Below are positions 43,551 to 52,261 of a DNA stretch of 64,000 bases, in pieces. The DNA comes from JACCTU01 sp963848525 (lineage in GTDB: Bacteria > Actinomycetota > Thermoleophilia > Gaiellales > Gaiellaceae). Location of the stretch: positions 930,001-994,000 of the forward strand of contig CAWKDZ010000002.1 of the NCBI GenBank assembly GCA_963848525.1. The letters run 5' to 3'. The position numbers and the translations under genes are program-made. A model generated the notes under the pieces. It did not search any database, was not told the DNA's origin, and saw only the letters and a program-made list of their open reading frames with translations. The first letter of the stretch is position 1, and each line of letters opens with the position of its first letter.

Positions 43551-44670
43551 ATGGGGCCGCTGCGAGGACCTCCGCGTGGTCGAGCTCGCGGGGCTCGGGG
43601 CGACGCCGTTCTGCGCGATGCTGCTCGCCGACCTCGGGGCAGACGTGATCCGGATCGACCGCCCGGATTCCGTCGGCGCCGAGAGCTTCCCGAGCGAGCC
43701 TTCGCTCCTGCGCGGGCGCCCGTCCGCCGCCGTCGACCTCAAGCATCCCGACGGGCCCGAGCTCGTGCTCCGGCTCGTCGAGCACGCCGACGCGCTCGTC
43801 GAGGGCTACCGGCCGGGCGTCGCGGAGCGGCTCGGCGTCGGCCCGGAAGCCTGCCTCGCGCGCAACGAGCGCCTCGTCTACGGACGGATGACCGGCTGGG
43901 GCCAGACCGGCCCGCTCGCCGCGCAGCCCGGCCACGACCTCACGTACATCGCCGTCTCCGGAGCACTCGCCGCGATCGGGAGTCCACCGCTCAACCTCGT
44001 CGGCGACTTCGGCGGCGGCGGGCTCCTGCTCGCGTTCGGGATCGTCAGCGCCGTGCTCGAGGCGCGGCGGTCGGGACGCGGGCAGGTCGTCGACGCCGCG
44101 ATGGCGGACGGCGCGGCGCTGCTGATGACGATGATCTACGGCCTCCGCAACGCGGGGCTGTGGACGGACGAGCAGGGCGACAACCTGCTCGACGGCGGCG
44201 CGCCGTTCTACGACGTCTACGAGACGGCGGACGGCGAGCGCGTAGCCGTCGGCTGCCTCGAGCCCAAGTTCTACGCCGAGCTGGGCCGCCTGCTCGAGGT
44301 CGAGCTCCCCGCGAACTACTTCGACCGCGCGACCTGGCCGGCGATCCGCGAGGTGCTTACCGACACGTTCCGCTCGCGCACGCGGGCCGAGTGCGAGGAG
44401 CTGTTCGAGGGCACGGAGGTCTGCTTCGCGCCCGTGCTCGGCCTCGCCGAGGCACCGGCGTACGCGCACAACCGGGAGCGCGGGACGTTCTACGAGACCG
44501 ACGCGGGCCCGCTCCCCGCCCCCGCACCGAGGTTCGAGCGGACGCCGGCGGCGCAGCCGGGACCGTCGTCAGCCGCCGGCGTGGACACGCGGAACGCACT
44601 CGCTCGCTGGGGCATCGACGACGCGGAGGTCGACCGGCTCTGCGAGTCGGGCGCCGCGGTGCAGGCGTGA
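43551..44670 (+). CDS. CaiB/BaiF-family CoA transferase or racemase, early frameshift
   Basis: A 373-residue type III CoA transferase family member. Removing one base at about 43563 gives MGPLEDLRVVELAGLG, the classical start of the alpha-methylacyl-CoA racemase-like group. Later: FCAMLLADLGADVIRIDRPD, RGRPSAAVDLKHPDG, VEGYRPGVAERLGVGPE, YGRMTGWGQTGPLAAQPGHDLTYIA and the catalytic Asp in GHDLTY. If the extra base is real, translation would have to start at GTG 43525, which is only five bases from the divergent start and gives a poor N-terminus. The -10 before ATG 43551 supports the longer reading. Couples to manA through GTGA. Confidence 0.83.
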
Positions 44671-45620
44671 CGCTCGAGCGGCTCGCGCCGACTCGCGTCC
44701 ATCGCTTCTACACCGGCGGCGCGTTGATCGACAGGTTGCGGGGTGAGCCGGAGTCGGACACGAGCTTCCCGGAGGACTGGCTCGGCTCGGTCACGCCGGC
44801 GAGCAACCCCGGCCGCGACGACCCCGAGGAAGGACTCTCGCGCCTAGCGGACGGCCGACTGCTGCGCGACGTGATCGAGGCGGATCGGAAGCACTGGCTC
44901 GGGGGTGCAGACTCGACAGGTCTGCTCGTGAAGCTCCTCGACGCCGCCGAGCGGCTGCCGGTGCACGCGCACCCCGACCGCGCGTTCGCGCGCCGCCACC
45001 TCGACTCGCCCTTCGGCAAGACCGAGGCCTGGATCGTGCTCGACATGCGCGACGACGAGAGCGAGGTCTGGGTCGGGTTGAGCCGGGCAGTCGACCCGCG
45101 GACCTACCGCGCCTGGATCGAGGCGCAGGACGTCGCGTCCCTGCTCGGCTCGCTGAACCGGGTCGCCGTTCGGCGCGGCGACGTCGTCTTCGTCCCCGCA
45201 GGCGTGCCACACGCGATCGGAGCCGGCGTGCTGATCGCCGAGCTGCAGGAGCCGACGGACTATTCGCTGCTCTGCGAGTGGGCCGGCTTCCCGATCGACG
45301 CCGAGGACGCGCACCTCGGGCTCGGCTGGGACGCGGCGCTCGGCGCGCTCGACCTCCGCAGCCACGAGCCGGTGCTGCATTTGCCCCGCGAGGCGGCGGA
45401 GTTCTTCTGGGCCGACGACGTCGCCGAGCCGGCGGGGCGGTTCGGCGTGCTGCTCGTCGCCGAGGGCGAGGGCGAGCTCGGCGGTCAGCCGGCGCGCGCG
45501 GGCGACGCGTTCGCGCTTCCGGCACGGGCCGAACCGTTCTCGGTCAGCGGCGTTCGCGTCCTACGCTGCCTCGCGCCACGGCCGCCCGAAGCGATCGACG
45601 ATCGCGCCGAGCTCACGTAA
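44667..45620 (+). CDS. manA: Mannose-6-phosphate isomerase, class I-like
   Basis: A 317-residue phosphomannose isomerase interconverting mannose-6-P and fructose-6-P. Zinc ligands are recognisable in LPVHAHPDRAFA (two His) and FGKTEAWIVLD (Glu), and the active-site segment VFVPAGVPHAIGAGVLIAELQEPTDYSL follows (core PAGxPHAIG). GTG start overlaps the CoA-transferase stop. It is the only plus-strand gene of the mannan module and its 3' end overlaps the aldolase gene by 60 bp on the opposite strand. Supplies the link from released mannose to glycolysis. Confidence 0.9.
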   Translation: MTLERLAPTRVHRFYTGGALIDRLRGEPESDTSFPEDWLGSVTPASNPGRDDPEEGLSRLADGRLLRDVIEADRKHWLGGADSTGLLVKLLDAAERLPVHAHPDRAFARRHLDSPFGKTEAWIVLDMRDDESEVWVGLSRAVDPRTYRAWIEAQDVASLLGSLNRVAVRRGDVVFVPAGVPHAIGAGVLIAELQEPTDYSLLCEWAGFPIDAEDAHLGLGWDAALGALDLRSHEPVLHLPREAAEFFWADDVAEPAGRFGVLLVAEGEGELGGQPARAGDAFALPARAEPFSVSGVRVLRCLAPRPPEAIDDRAELT

Positions 45621-46385
45621 ACGCGCGACGGACTGATCCAGGAGCGTCGTGTCGGCGAGCGCGTTCGTCCACAACGCGCGCCCGGCGAGAAGGCCCGACG
45701 CGCCGCCCTCGCACGACGCCCGTACGGCGCGCGGGAAGTCCGCGGGGTCCACCCCCTGGGAGAGGACGACCCACGGGACGGGCAGCGCGGAGTCGATCTC
45801 GCGCGCCCAGCGCGTGATCTCCGCTGCCTCGCCCCTGCCGCCGAGCGGCACCTGGCATTTGTAGAGCGAAGGCCCGACCGCACCGAGCTCTCGCGCGGCC
45901 TCGACGATCGCCTCCTCACGCCGCTCGTCGGGAACTCGCACGACCGGCTCGAGCACGGACAGGAGGCCGTGACGCCGAGCGAGCTCGACGAACCGCGACG
46001 CCAGCTCGACCCGTTCGGCGCGGCGACCGTCGTCACGCCAGATCACGAGCAGCTTCAGCGCGACGACGCTCGGGCTCAGCTGCGGGTGCTCCTCCAGCGA
46101 CGTGTCCTCGACCGGGCCGTCGCGCCGCTGGTCGAGGACGTCGACGGCGAGGATCAGCCCCCGCTCCACGAAGGGCTCGACCGCCGAGCGATGCGCGCCG
46201 TCGATCAGGAACCCCGACGCGTGCGGCGCGAGCGCGCGGGCGACCGCGAGCTTGAACCCCTCCACGTGCGCATCGCCGTCCGGCCGGCCGCGCTCGCGGA
46301 GCATCGTGCGGAGCGACTCGCGCTGGTCCATCGCGACCATCAGGAACGTGCCGGTCGGTCTCGCGAGCGCGTCGAGCGTGATCAC
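45561..46385 (-). CDS. Class I aldolase, LacD/sulfofructosephosphate aldolase-like
   Basis: A 274-residue TIM-barrel aldolase of the tagatose-1,6-bisphosphate/sulfofructosephosphate (YihT) family. FLMVAMDQRESLRTML at the N-terminus is the typical opening, ALKLLVIW provides a conserved Lys, and SLYKCQVPLGG holds the likely Schiff-base Lys near 180. WVVLSQGVD and SGLLAGRALW are the phosphate-binding loops. It would split a ketose phosphate made from the imported sugar into triose units. GTG start overlaps the NagB-like stop. Last gene of the glycan operon, reading 60 bp into manA from the other strand. Confidence 0.82.
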   Translation of the reverse strand: MITLDALARPTGTFLMVAMDQRESLRTMLRERGRPDGDAHVEGFKLAVARALAPHASGFLIDGAHRSAVEPFVERGLILAVDVLDQRRDGPVEDTSLEEHPQLSPSVVALKLLVIWRDDGRRAERVELASRFVELARRHGLLSVLEPVVRVPDERREEAIVEAARELGAVGPSLYKCQVPLGGRGEAAEITRWAREIDSALPVPWVVLSQGVDPADFPRAVRASCEGGASGLLAGRALWTNALADTTLLDQSVARLRELGAIVDRFGRPWREAA

Positions 46386-47080
46386 GGGCGCGCGGCCTCG
46401 TCGAGCCAGATCTCCGCGTCGTCGTGGTCGTGGACGACCGTCGCGGGCCACTCCGGATCGAACTCGGCACGCTCGAGCAGGCGCGCGGCGGCGGCACGCT
46501 TCTCGCGTCCGTGCAGCACGAGCCTGAGTGCCCGGGCCCTGCGGATCGTCCCGAGGCCGACGCTGACTCCCTCACGCGGCACGTTTTTCAGCTCGGGGAA
46601 GGTCGCCCGGTTGTCGCTGCGCGTCGTCTCGGCGAGCGCGACGACCGCCGTACCGACGTCGCGATCCGAGCCCGGTGCGATGAAGGCGACGTGGCCGTCC
46701 GACGCGCCGGACGCCAACAGGAAGAGATCGATCCCGCCGGCGCGCGCGATGCGCTCGTCGTGCTCGCGGGGCCGCTGGGGATCCGGGAGCCAGACCTGGT
46801 CGCCGCGCAGGCCGAGCGGCGTCCGTAGCTCCCGTTCCGCGAAGCCCCGCGAGCTGTGCGGCGCGTCGGTCGGAGGCACCGGGAGGTACTCGTCCATCAG
46901 CACTACGACGAGCCGGCTGAAGTCGGCTCCCGTTCGCGCGAGCGCGCGGTACGTCGTCAGCAGGCTGCGGCCGCCGGGGCAGCCGAGCACGAACGCGCGG
47001 CCGTCGACCCGCTCGGCGACGTTCGCGGCGAGCGCGACGCCGAGCGCCTCCGGGTCGGGAAAGACCCGAGTCTCAGCCAT
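46382..47080 (-). CDS. NagB-like sugar-phosphate isomerase/deaminase
   Basis: A 232-residue protein of the glucosamine-6-phosphate deaminase/6-phosphogluconolactonase family. GCPGGRSLLTTYRAL binds phosphate, VVVLMDEYLPVPP carries the Asp/Glu pair, and GASDGHVAFIAPGSD is the altered version of NagB's GIGxDGHIAFNEP, with Asn/Glu lost. VGLGTIRRARAL resembles the C-terminal deaminase loop. Because the catalytic NEP segment is changed, deaminase activity is uncertain; isomerase or lactonase activity is possible. Overlaps the kinase gene (8 bp) and the aldolase gene (GTGA). Confidence 0.78.
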   Translation of the reverse strand: MAETRVFPDPEALGVALAANVAERVDGRAFVLGCPGGRSLLTTYRALARTGADFSRLVVVLMDEYLPVPPTDAPHSSRGFAERELRTPLGLRGDQVWLPDPQRPREHDERIARAGGIDLFLLASGASDGHVAFIAPGSDRDVGTAVVALAETTRSDNRATFPELKNVPREGVSVGLGTIRRARALRLVLHGREKRAAAARLLERAEFDPEWPATVVHDHDDAEIWLDEAARP

Positions 47081-47993
47081 GAAACGCGGCGCGCAGCCGG
47101 GCGGCCGCCGCCTGCGACGCTCCCGCCGCGTCGAGCGCCGCGAGGGCAGAGCCGAGCACGGGCGGCTCCCGCAGGACGATCGGTCGCGCCTGCGGCGGCA
47201 GACGCTGCACGACCATGTCGGCGAGCACTTCGCCGCGCAGCAGCCCGCCGCCGAGCACGACGTCCGCGTCGTCGAGGCCGAGGTCGCGGAGCGCGCGCCG
47301 CGCGAACAGCGCCACCTCCTCGGCCAGCCGCTCGACCAGCGCTCGCGCGACCTGGTCGCCGCCCGAGACGGCCGCCATCACGGCAGGCGCGAGCTCGCCG
47401 AGCCGCTGCGGGCCGACACGGCGGTAGTGAATCGCCTCGCCGACGTCCTCGACGGACTGCCCGAAGTGCTCCTCGATCACCTCCACGAGCGCAGTCGGCT
47501 CCCCCCGACCGTCCTTCGCCCGAGCGGCGAGGAAGAGCGCCTCGCGACCGAGCGGCTCGCCGCCGCCCCAGTCGCCGGTCGTCCAGCCGAGCGAGGGGTA
47601 GCGCGCGATGCGGCCGTCGGCGGAGCGGCCGACGCAGTTGATGCCGGAGCCGCAGACGACGGCCACCGCGTCCGCCCGCTCGGCTCCTGCCCAGAGCAGC
47701 GCGAAGGTGTCGTTGTCGACCAGCGCGCGCCGCGCCCAGCCGCGGCGGTCGACGGCCGACTGGAGCTCGGCCAGGTCCGCGGGGACGTCGGCGCCGCAGA
47801 GGAAGAACACGCCGTGCTCGGCAGGCGCCCGGAGACCGGCTTGCTCGACGAGCGCGCCGACCACCTCGACGCAGCCGTCGGCTCCGACCGCGTGCGAGTT
47901 GCTCCCCGGACCGCGCACGTGCGAGACGAGCTCGCCCTCGAGCGTCGCGACGACCAGCTCGGTCTTCGAGTTCCCGCCGTCGACCCCGATCAC
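47073..47993 (-). CDS. BadF/BadG-type N-acetylglucosamine kinase
   Basis: A 306-residue ASKHA-fold kinase resembling N-acetylglucosamine kinase and BadF/BcrA ATPases. IGVDGGNSKTELVVA is the phosphate-1 motif, CGSGINCVGRSADG the phosphate-2 region, and VVLGGGLLRGE the adenosine motif. Start GTG 47993 makes a GTGA overlap with the GH4 gene; GTG 47999 is possible. Expected to phosphorylate GlcNAc or a related amino sugar released by the glycosidases, feeding the neighbouring NagB-like enzyme. Confidence 0.82.
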   Translation of the reverse strand: MIGVDGGNSKTELVVATLEGELVSHVRGPGSNSHAVGADGCVEVVGALVEQAGLRAPAEHGVFFLCGADVPADLAELQSAVDRRGWARRALVDNDTFALLWAGAERADAVAVVCGSGINCVGRSADGRIARYPSLGWTTGDWGGGEPLGREALFLAARAKDGRGEPTALVEVIEEHFGQSVEDVGEAIHYRRVGPQRLGELAPAVMAAVSGGDQVARALVERLAEEVALFARRALRDLGLDDADVVLGGGLLRGEVLADMVVQRLPPQARPIVLREPPVLGSALAALDAAGASQAAAARLRAAFHG

Positions 47994-49243
47994 GTCCACG
48001 ACAGGAACTCCCGGTTCGCCGCGAGCATCCGGTCGGTGAGCGTGTCGGCGAGCTCGGCCTGCCCGATCAGCGGGTGCGCGAGCAGCGCGCGGAAGACACG
48101 CTCGCGCCCGCCGCGCAGCGCCGCGTCGAGCGCGAGCTCCTCGTACGCGGACACGTGGGCGACGAGGCCGCGGTGCATCGGGTCGAGCGGCGGCATCGTC
48201 AGCGCGCGGACGGCGCCGTCCGCGACACACGCGGGAACCTCGACGACCGCGTCGTCCGCGAGGAACGGCAGCGTCCCGTCGTTCCGGAGGTTGACGACGT
48301 GCCGGTCGCCGCCCGCTCCGAACAGCCCGGCGAGCAGCTCCACGGCGGCCTCGGAGTAGAACGCGCCGCCGCGACGCGAGAGGAGCTCCGGCTTCTCGGC
48401 GAGCGACTCGTCGGCATAGAGCTCGAGCAGCTCCCGTTCGATCTCCGCGACCTCCTCGGCCCGCGACCGCTCGCGGCGCTGGCGGTCGACGACGTCGTCG
48501 TGCTCGTAGAAGTAGTGCAGGTAGTAGGAGGGCACGACGCCGAGCCGCTGCACGAGCTCGGCCGGCAGGCCGGTCGCGGGCGCGATCTGCGCGGCGCGCT
48601 CGGAGAGCAGCTGCGGCAGGACGTCGGCTCCGTCGAGCCGAACGGCGAGCTCCCAGGTGAGGTGGTTGAGCCCGACGTGGTCGAGCTCGACGCGCTCGGG
48701 CGAGACGTCGAGCACGCGCGCGAAGTGCCGCTGGAAGACCACCGCCGCGCTGCACAGGCCGACCGCACGGTGACCCTCGTCGAGCAGGGCCTTGGTCACG
48801 ATCCCGACCGGGTTCGTGAAGTCGACGATCCAGGCGTCCGGCGCGAGCTCGCGCGCCCGCTCCGCGATCTCGAGCACGACGGGCACCGTGCGGAGCGCCT
48901 TGGCGAGCCCGCCGAACCCGGTCGTCTCCTGGCCGAGGCACCCGCACGAGACCGGGACCGACTCGTCGACCATGCGTGCGGCCTGGCCGCCGACGCGGAG
49001 CTGAATCAGCACGGCATCGGCACCCTCGAGCGCCTCGTCGAGACGACCCGTCGCCGAGAGCGCGGCCGGATGCCCTCCGCGGTCGAGCATGCGCCGGGTC
49101 AGCCCACCGAGGATCGCCAGGCGCTCGGCGTCGGGGTCCTGCAGTGCGAGCTCGTCGACCGGCAGCAGCTCCCGCAGACGCACGAGCCCGTCGACGAGCT
49201 CGGGCGTGTACGTCGAGCCCGCGCCGACGACCGCGAGCTTCAC
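47990..49243 (-). CDS. GH4 6-phospho-beta-glucosidase-like enzyme
   Basis: A 417-residue family 4 glycosidase using NAD and a divalent metal through an oxidation-elimination mechanism. NAD site KLAVVGAGSTYTPELVDG at the N-terminus, VLIQLRVGGQAARMVDE, CGCLGQETTGFGG, VDFTNPVGIVT, metal-binding Cys in VGLCSAAVVFQ and His in HVGLNHLTW. These fit the 6-phospho-beta-glucosidase branch, although the sugar is not determined. Substrate phosphorylation by the nearby kinases would fit. Start GTG 49243 overlaps the GH1 stop. Confidence 0.88.
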   Translation of the reverse strand: MKLAVVGAGSTYTPELVDGLVRLRELLPVDELALQDPDAERLAILGGLTRRMLDRGGHPAALSATGRLDEALEGADAVLIQLRVGGQAARMVDESVPVSCGCLGQETTGFGGLAKALRTVPVVLEIAERARELAPDAWIVDFTNPVGIVTKALLDEGHRAVGLCSAAVVFQRHFARVLDVSPERVELDHVGLNHLTWELAVRLDGADVLPQLLSERAAQIAPATGLPAELVQRLGVVPSYYLHYFYEHDDVVDRQRRERSRAEEVAEIERELLELYADESLAEKPELLSRRGGAFYSEAAVELLAGLFGAGGDRHVVNLRNDGTLPFLADDAVVEVPACVADGAVRALTMPPLDPMHRGLVAHVSAYEELALDAALRGGRERVFRALLAHPLIGQAELADTLTDRMLAANREFLSWT

Positions 49244-50553
49244 GGCGGCACCAGCTCGTTCGCGCGAGCGATCCGTGCGTAGTAGCGCCCGCTGTCCTTG
49301 ACCGTGCGCGCCTGCGTCTCGTAGTCGACGTGGACGAGCCCGAAGCGCTGCGCGTACCCGAGCGCCCACTCGAGGTTGTCGAGGAACGACCAGTGGAAGT
49401 ACCCGAGCACGGGCACGCCGCGCTCGATCGCCTCGTGCAGCGCGGCGAGGTGGTCGTGGATGAACCGCACCCGCCGCTCGTCGCGCACCGGGTCGCCGTA
49501 CACCGCGCCGTTCTCGGTGATCAGGATCGGGACGTCGCCGTAGTCGTCGCGCAGGCGGACGAGCAGGTCGCCGAGCGCGTCGGGCGTGATCTCGTTGCCG
49601 CCCTCGGTCTTCTCCACGTTCTCCGGAACCACGACCTCCCAGGGATAGCGCGCGGATTCGGTGTCTGCCCGGACGACCCGGCGCGCGTAGTAGTTCACGC
49701 CGAGGAAGTCGCCGGGCGCCGCGATCGTGTCGAGGTCGCCGTCGTGGACGAACTCGAGCGGGCCGATCAGACGCTCGTAGACCGCGCGCACGTCGTCGGG
49801 GTACGCGCCGAGCAGCACGGCGTCGAGGAACCAGCGGTTGACGTACCCGTCGGACAGGCGCGCGGCCTCCTCGTCGCCGTCGTCCGCGGGGTAGTGCGGC
49901 GCGAGCGAGAGCGCGATCCCGATCCGACCCTCGCGGCCGGAGTCCCGGAACGCCTGGACGGCGCGCCCGTGCGCGAGCAGCGTGTGGTGGAACGCGGTCG
50001 CCTCGCCGAGCACGTCGTCCTTGACACCCGGCGCGTGCAGACCGTGCAGGTAGCCGAGCAGGCCGATGATCCACGGCTCGTTGATCGTCACCCACCAGCG
50101 CACCCGGTCGCCGTACGCGTCGAAGCACGCGGTCGCGAGCTCGGCGAAGCGCTCGACCGTCGCGCGCGAGAGCCAGCCGCCCTCGTCCTCGAGCCCCTGC
50201 GGGAGGTCCCAGTGGTAGAGGGTCACGACGGGCTGGATCCCACGGTCGAGCAGCCCGTCGATCAGCCGGTCGTAGTGGTCGAAGCCCCGGCGCTCGCGCG
50301 GTTCGCGCCCGGTCGGGAAGAGGCGCGGCCACGAGAGCGAGAAGCGGTACGCGTTGACGCCGAGCTCCCCGAGCAGGTCGACATCGTCGCGCCAGCGGCG
50401 GTAGTGGTCGCAGGCGACGTCGCCATTCTCGGGCAGACGTGCACGCGCGAAGCGGTCCCAGATCGACTCGCCCTTGCCGTCGGCCTCGGGCGAGCCCTCG
50501 ATCTGGTACGCGGACGTCGCGACGCCCCAGAGGAAGCCGTCAGGAAAGCGCAT
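49240..50553 (-). CDS. GH1 beta-glycosidase
   Basis: A 437-residue retaining family 1 beta-glycosidase. The N-terminal signature FPDGFLWGVATSAYQIEGS, the acid/base Glu in WVTINEPW near residue 160, and the nucleophile Glu in ILITENGA near 345 are all present. HWDLPQGLEDEGGW and the C-terminal WSFLDNLEWALGYAQRFGLV complete the barrel. No signal peptide, so it acts on imported oligosaccharides. ATG 50553 lies 14 bp inside the end of the upstream gene. Likely beta-glucosidase or beta-mannosidase activity. Confidence 0.93.
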   Translation of the reverse strand: MRFPDGFLWGVATSAYQIEGSPEADGKGESIWDRFARARLPENGDVACDHYRRWRDDVDLLGELGVNAYRFSLSWPRLFPTGREPRERRGFDHYDRLIDGLLDRGIQPVVTLYHWDLPQGLEDEGGWLSRATVERFAELATACFDAYGDRVRWWVTINEPWIIGLLGYLHGLHAPGVKDDVLGEATAFHHTLLAHGRAVQAFRDSGREGRIGIALSLAPHYPADDGDEEAARLSDGYVNRWFLDAVLLGAYPDDVRAVYERLIGPLEFVHDGDLDTIAAPGDFLGVNYYARRVVRADTESARYPWEVVVPENVEKTEGGNEITPDALGDLLVRLRDDYGDVPILITENGAVYGDPVRDERRVRFIHDHLAALHEAIERGVPVLGYFHWSFLDNLEWALGYAQRFGLVHVDYETQARTVKDSGRYYARIARANELVPP

Positions 50554-52261
50554 CGAGCTCCAGCGCTTCCTCGCATGCGTAGAGCAGGACACCGATGCAC
50601 CACGCGTGCGAGACGGGCAGCAGCGAGCCCTTCGGCTCGAAGTAGTCCGTCTGGTAGTAGCGCTCGCTCGCCATGCCACGCAGCGCGCCGAAGTCGCCGT
50701 CCTCGCGCGCGATGAACTGGCGGAAGCAGTCGAGGTGCTCGCGAGAGCGGCGGAAGTAGTAGGTGTCCCCCAGCTCCCGCGAGAGCCGCTCCACCTCCGG
50801 GAGGCAGATCAGGCCGAAGTCGTGGAGGTGCGGGTTCGCCGGCGACGCGTTGTCGGCGCCGAAGGTGCGAAAATCGTGCTCGGCGAGCGTCGTGCCGGGC
50901 GGGAACGCGACGTCGTAGGTGTAGCGGAAGGTCAGCATCCAGTCGGCCGCACGCCTGGCGGCGTCCCAGTCCTCGAGCGCGGCGAACGCCATCACCGCGG
51001 CGTACCCGTCCTCCGAGGTCGGCGCGAGGTCGACGTCCTCCGGTGCGCCGTAGAAGCGGTCGAAGCGCGCGTAGTAGTCGCCGGCCCGCCGCGCCGCTTC
51101 GAGGTGACCGGCGAGGACGAGCGCCGGGACCCACGCGAGCCCGGCCGTCCCCTCCCACGAGAGCGCCTCTCCGGTCCCCGTGCTGTGCGCCGCCGGCAGC
51201 GCGCCGTCCTCGCGCTGCGTGCGCACGGCGACAGCGACGTTCGCGCGCGCCGACTCGGCCCAGCGTTCACCGGCGCGCAGCATGAACAGCGCGGCGTCCG
51301 CGAGCGTGCGGGCGTGCAGGCGCGTGGGATCGCGATGCCAGCTCGTCGTCCACCCGCGGTCGGCCGTCCACTGCGCCCAGTACGTCCCGCCAGGCGTCAG
51401 GTTCTCGGCGACGTGGTCGAGCACGGCTTCCGCCGCTCGCACGTACTCATGGTTGTCGACGCGCAGGCCATGGCGGCGGAGCGCGTACGCGTACGGGACG
51501 CCGCTCACCCACGAGACGTGCATCGCGTCGCGAATGTCCGAGACACCGTCGAACCCGACCGTCTCGAGCAAGCGCGGCGGATCGGGGCGGAAGTGCCAGC
51601 GGTGCAGGCCCCACGCCGCGAGCTCCGCCGCCTCCTCGATCGAGACCCAGGCCGCTTCGCGGCGCTCGGCGTGGGCGTGGACGTCGCGGAGCGCCTCGGC
51701 GTAGCCGGTGCGGTAGAGAGAGAAGCCGAGCGTTGCGGTCTCGCCCTGCTGCCAGGGGTGGACGCGTACGTCGGGCGCCGCCGCCGTGTCGCTGCCGTCG
51801 TAGCGGACCGGCTCCTCGCGGTAGGGAAAGTGGAGGCGCAGATGCGGCCGCCCCTCGACGTGCGCGAACCCGACGCCGCTCTGGCCGAGCGCACTCTCCT
51901 CGGTCGTGACGAGCCCGCCGCCGTGCGCGAACGCGCCAGGCGTCGCGCAGCGGTCGGCGCGGAACGCCCACTCGGCCGACTGCATCGCCGCCACGTCGGT
52001 CGGGCCAAGCGCGAAGCGCGGGAAGATCCGCCTCGACTCGGGCGGCCGGTTCTCCCCGTAGAAGATGCCCGGCACGAGCCAGCCCGGGTCGTCGGTCGGG
52101 TCGAGCCGCAGCTGCACGCGGACACCCGCCTCGACCGGCGCGCTCGCCGTCACCTGGAGCGTCACGTCGGTCCGGACGCCGTCGCGCGTTTCGGCCGCAG
52201 CGAACTCGAGGGCGTCGCAGGCGGTGCCGTCGGCGTAGAGGCCGGTGTACTCAAGGGACAC
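50540..52261 (-). CDS. Unrecognised 573-residue protein of a glycan operon
   Basis: I do not recognise this protein. The N-terminal 200 residues look like a beta-sandwich (many short strands, VTASAPVEAGVRVQLRLDPTDDP, GFAHVEGRPHLRLHFPYREE). Residues about 210-573 look like an (alpha/alpha)6 barrel: WGLHRWHFRPDPPRLLETVGFDG, HVSWVSGVPYAYALRRHG, YWAQWTADRGWTTSWHRDPTRLHARTL, GTGEALSWEGTAGLAWVPALVL. Conserved-looking acid and aromatic residues suggest a glycosidase or lyase of an undescribed group. No signal peptide. Between GH2 and GH1 genes with overlaps of 11 and 14 bp, so it belongs to the same pathway. Confidence 0.65.
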   Translation of the reverse strand: MSLEYTGLYADGTACDALEFAAAETRDGVRTDVTLQVTASAPVEAGVRVQLRLDPTDDPGWLVPGIFYGENRPPESRRIFPRFALGPTDVAAMQSAEWAFRADRCATPGAFAHGGGLVTTEESALGQSGVGFAHVEGRPHLRLHFPYREEPVRYDGSDTAAAPDVRVHPWQQGETATLGFSLYRTGYAEALRDVHAHAERREAAWVSIEEAAELAAWGLHRWHFRPDPPRLLETVGFDGVSDIRDAMHVSWVSGVPYAYALRRHGLRVDNHEYVRAAEAVLDHVAENLTPGGTYWAQWTADRGWTTSWHRDPTRLHARTLADAALFMLRAGERWAESARANVAVAVRTQREDGALPAAHSTGTGEALSWEGTAGLAWVPALVLAGHLEAARRAGDYYARFDRFYGAPEDVDLAPTSEDGYAAVMAFAALEDWDAARRAADWMLTFRYTYDVAFPPGTTLAEHDFRTFGADNASPANPHLHDFGLICLPEVERLSRELGDTYYFRRSREHLDCFRQFIAREDGDFGALRGMASERYYQTDYFEPKGSLLPVSHAWCIGVLLYACEEALELDALS

